This document shows, piece by piece, positions 30,456 to 32,201 of a DNA stretch of 32,201 nt (positions are counted from its first letter, which is position 1; the number at the start of each line of letters is the position of its first letter). The notes under the pieces were generated by a model. The model was not told the origin of the DNA and made no database searches. It was given only the letters and a program-made list of their open reading frames with translations. The DNA is taken from positions 1-32,201 of the forward strand of contig CAZJAZ010000032.1 in assembly GCA_964544305.1 (NCBI GenBank), written 5' to 3'. This DNA comes from JAFDWI01 sp964544305 (GTDB lineage Bacteria; Actinomycetota; Acidimicrobiia; Acidimicrobiales; Iamiaceae). A program made the position numbers and the translations under genes.

Positions 30456-32201
30456 GTGAGCGCCGTCTCACGCAGCTCGCCGAGTTGCCCGCTACCGAAC
30501 TACGTGGCATTGGCCCAAAGCACGCCGCGGCATTGCGCGACGCATTTGAGATCGAAACGGTGCTCGACCTCCTCACACACTATCCCCGGCGCTACGTTGA
30601 CCGTACGAACCAACAAACGATTGAGGCGCTTCAGGTTGGCGACGAAGCCATGGTGGTGGCAACAGTCAAACGGATCGCATCGCGTCGCACACGCGGGCGT
30701 CCACCGCGCACACTGGTTTCAGCGGATGTGACCGATGGATCGGGCTATCTCAAGGTCACCTTTTTCAATCAAGGGTGGCGAGAGCGGCAGCTCCCCGAAG
30801 GGACCGAATGTGTGATTTTCGGCAAAGTTGACGAGTACCGCGGCCGATTGCAGATGTCCAATCCGGTCGTTGACCTTATTGGAAACCGAACCGGCAAGAT
30901 CATCGCAATGTACCCACAATCAGAGAAAGCACGTATAACGACGTGGGACTTATCAAAGTGGATTGTCGAAGTGCTCGACCGTGCCGGAACTTTTGCGGAG
31001 CCAGTCCCAAGCGACGTACTCGCTGAATTTCGGTTAACCGATCGGACCACCGCGTTCACCAAGATTCACGAACCCGAATCAATGGCCGATGTCCACATTG
31101 CACGGAACCGTCTGGTTTTTGATGAACTGCTGCGTATTCAGTTGGCGCTTATTCGGCGAAAGCGTGCGCTGGCGTCGCAAGCCAAAGGAATCGCACATGT
31201 CATTGACACGTCACCTGGCAGCTACCGAGACCGATTCGTTTCCGGGCTGCCATATGACCTCACCGGGGCACAACAACGCGTCATTCGTGAAATCGATGAC
31301 GACCTCGCCGGCGCTGCCCCAATGCATCGGCTCCTCCAAGGAGATGTCGGCGCTGGTAAAACGCTGGTTGCGGTCCATGCACTTCTTGCGGCGGTCCAAG
31401 GTGAGCATCAAGGCGCGCTGATGGCCCCAACGGAAGTTCTCGCCGAACAGCATTACGCGGGGGTGGCGCAACTTTTGGCGGGTGTTACGAAAGGGGCCGA
31501 CGACAATCTGTTTGGAGAACGCCCCCTCAAGGTTGCGTTGCTCAGTAACCAGGTCGCCGCTGCCGAGCGACGCGACGTGCTAGCTGGATTAGCGGACGGT
31601 TCGGTAGACATTGTCGTAGGCACGCACGCACTGATTCAACAAGGCGTATCGTTTCATTCCCTTGGCGTGGTTGTTATTGACGAACAGCATCGTTTTGGCG
31701 TCGAACAACGTGCCGCTCTTCGAGAACGACCTGACGGTGCACCAACCCCTGATGTGCTGGTTATGACCGCCACCCCGATCCCACGTACCGCGGCGATGAC
31801 CGTCTATGGCGACTTGGATGTGTCGGTGCTCGACGAACTTCCACCGGGGCGCACGCCGATCACGACGCGTTGGGTGCATCCGACAACGTTGGATGAATCC
31901 CAGGCGTGGGGCCGTGTGCGAGAGGAAGTGGCACAGGGGCGACAGGCGTACGTGGTGTGTCCTCTCATTGAAGAATCAGAAAAACTTGAGGTTGCCTCGG
32001 CACAAGATACGCGGGATCGATTGGTTGCTCCTGGCGGCGAACTCGAAGGTTTTCGCGTGGGGCTCTTGCATGGCCGTCTCAAAGGTGTTGAAAAAGATGG
32101 GGTGATGGGGGCGTTCCGCCGCGGCGAGTTGGATGTGATCGTGGCCACCACCGTGATCGAGGTCGGCGTCGATGTGCCAAACGCGACGGTGATGGTGATC
32201 A
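30452..32201 (+). CDS. recG: ATP-dependent DNA helicase RecG (3' end cut by the window)
   Basis: 583 codons are visible and the frame is open at the right edge. RecG remodels stalled replication forks and Holliday junctions. An N-terminal wedge domain with an OB fold (about 60-150: VVATVKRIASRRTRGRPPRTLVSADVTDGSGYLKVTFFNQ) precedes the helicase core. Motifs are LTGAQQRVIREI (270-281), Walker A GDVGAGKT (297-304), APTEVLAEQH, the DEQH box DEQHRFG (410-416) and TATPIPRT (439-446). The final visible part holds LHGRLK and VATTVIEVGVDVPNA. About 150 C-terminal residues should lie outside. Start ATG 30452 gives a normal N-terminus. It follows an SRPBCC gene in place of its usual DAK neighbour. Confidence 0.95.
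   Translation, partial: MSERRLTQLAELPATELRGIGPKHAAALRDAFEIETVLDLLTHYPRRYVDRTNQQTIEALQVGDEAMVVATVKRIASRRTRGRPPRTLVSADVTDGSGYLKVTFFNQGWRERQLPEGTECVIFGKVDEYRGRLQMSNPVVDLIGNRTGKIIAMYPQSEKARITTWDLSKWIVEVLDRAGTFAEPVPSDVLAEFRLTDRTTAFTKIHEPESMADVHIARNRLVFDELLRIQLALIRRKRALASQAKGIAHVIDTSPGSYRDRFVSGLPYDLTGAQQRVIREIDDDLAGAAPMHRLLQGDVGAGKTLVAVHALLAAVQGEHQGALMAPTEVLAEQHYAGVAQLLAGVTKGADDNLFGERPLKVALLSNQVAAAERRDVLAGLADGSVDIVVGTHALIQQGVSFHSLGVVVIDEQHRFGVEQRAALRERPDGAPTPDVLVMTATPIPRTAAMTVYGDLDVSVLDELPPGRTPITTRWVHPTTLDESQAWGRVREEVAQGRQAYVVCPLIEESEKLEVASAQDTRDRLVAPGGELEGFRVGLLHGRLKGVEKDGVMGAFRRGELDVIVATTVIEVGVDVPNATVMVI

Overview
The window is about 32 kb of dense bacterial chromosome, most likely from an actinobacterium (Actinomycetota). 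An Acidimicrobiia-type environmental lineage is my best guess, but this is inference and not a placement. The evidence is a lysine/alanine/proline repeat tail of the kind found on actinobacterial HU proteins, families concentrated in this phylum (DUF2505, DUF2332, DUF3105, a UvrD2-like helicase with HRDC, an Mca/MshB-like PIG-L amidase), a GTP-type PEP carboxykinase, frequent GTG/TTG starts, and many genes that look leaderless (TANNNT box 6-8 nt before the start codon). A run of exactly 100 N at 27373-27472 shows this is a scaffolded draft assembly, probably a metagenome or single-cell bin.

Layout. 1-96: repeat tail of a DNA-binding protein. 145-3045 (+): exonuclease III and a CPA2 antiporter with Usp domains. 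3033-5164 (-): UvrD2-like helicase and DUF2505. 5197-7333 (+): PH/SHOCT membrane protein and a DHA2-type MFS exporter. 7292-10619 (-): a tightly coupled GH1 glycosidase-galT-galK operon that would release galactose from a beta-galactoside and send it into the Leloir pathway. 10684-13511 (+): alpha/beta hydrolase, alpha-methylacyl-CoA racemase and PIG-L amidase. 13546-14586 (-): lipoprotein HtrA protease. 14676-15968 (+): secreted PI-PLC-like phosphodiesterase. 15958-20438 (-): a heterodimeric ABC exporter followed by a nucleoside hydrolase.

20511-23037 (+) is the most intriguing part: a small four-helix membrane protein, a DUF3105 lipoprotein, a membrane-anchored thioredoxin-fold DUF929 protein with CPYC, and a VKOR. 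This looks like an extracytoplasmic disulfide-forming module with two uncharacterised partners. 23057-25120 (-): PEP carboxykinase and ribosomal protein L28. 25224-26444 (-): a CpaE/TadZ-like ATPase, divergent from 26498-27964 (+), a DAK/FakA-like protein carrying the assembly gap. DUF2332, an NAD(P)-binding protein and an SRPBCC protein follow, then recG, which runs off the right end.

The rpmB-DAK-recG order is an old actinobacterial block. Here it is split by five extra genes and a striking 55-nt hairpin. No gene spacing exceeds about 120 bp, no rRNA, tRNA, insertion sequence or CRISPR array was seen, and no recognisable DNA-binding transcription regulator is encoded.
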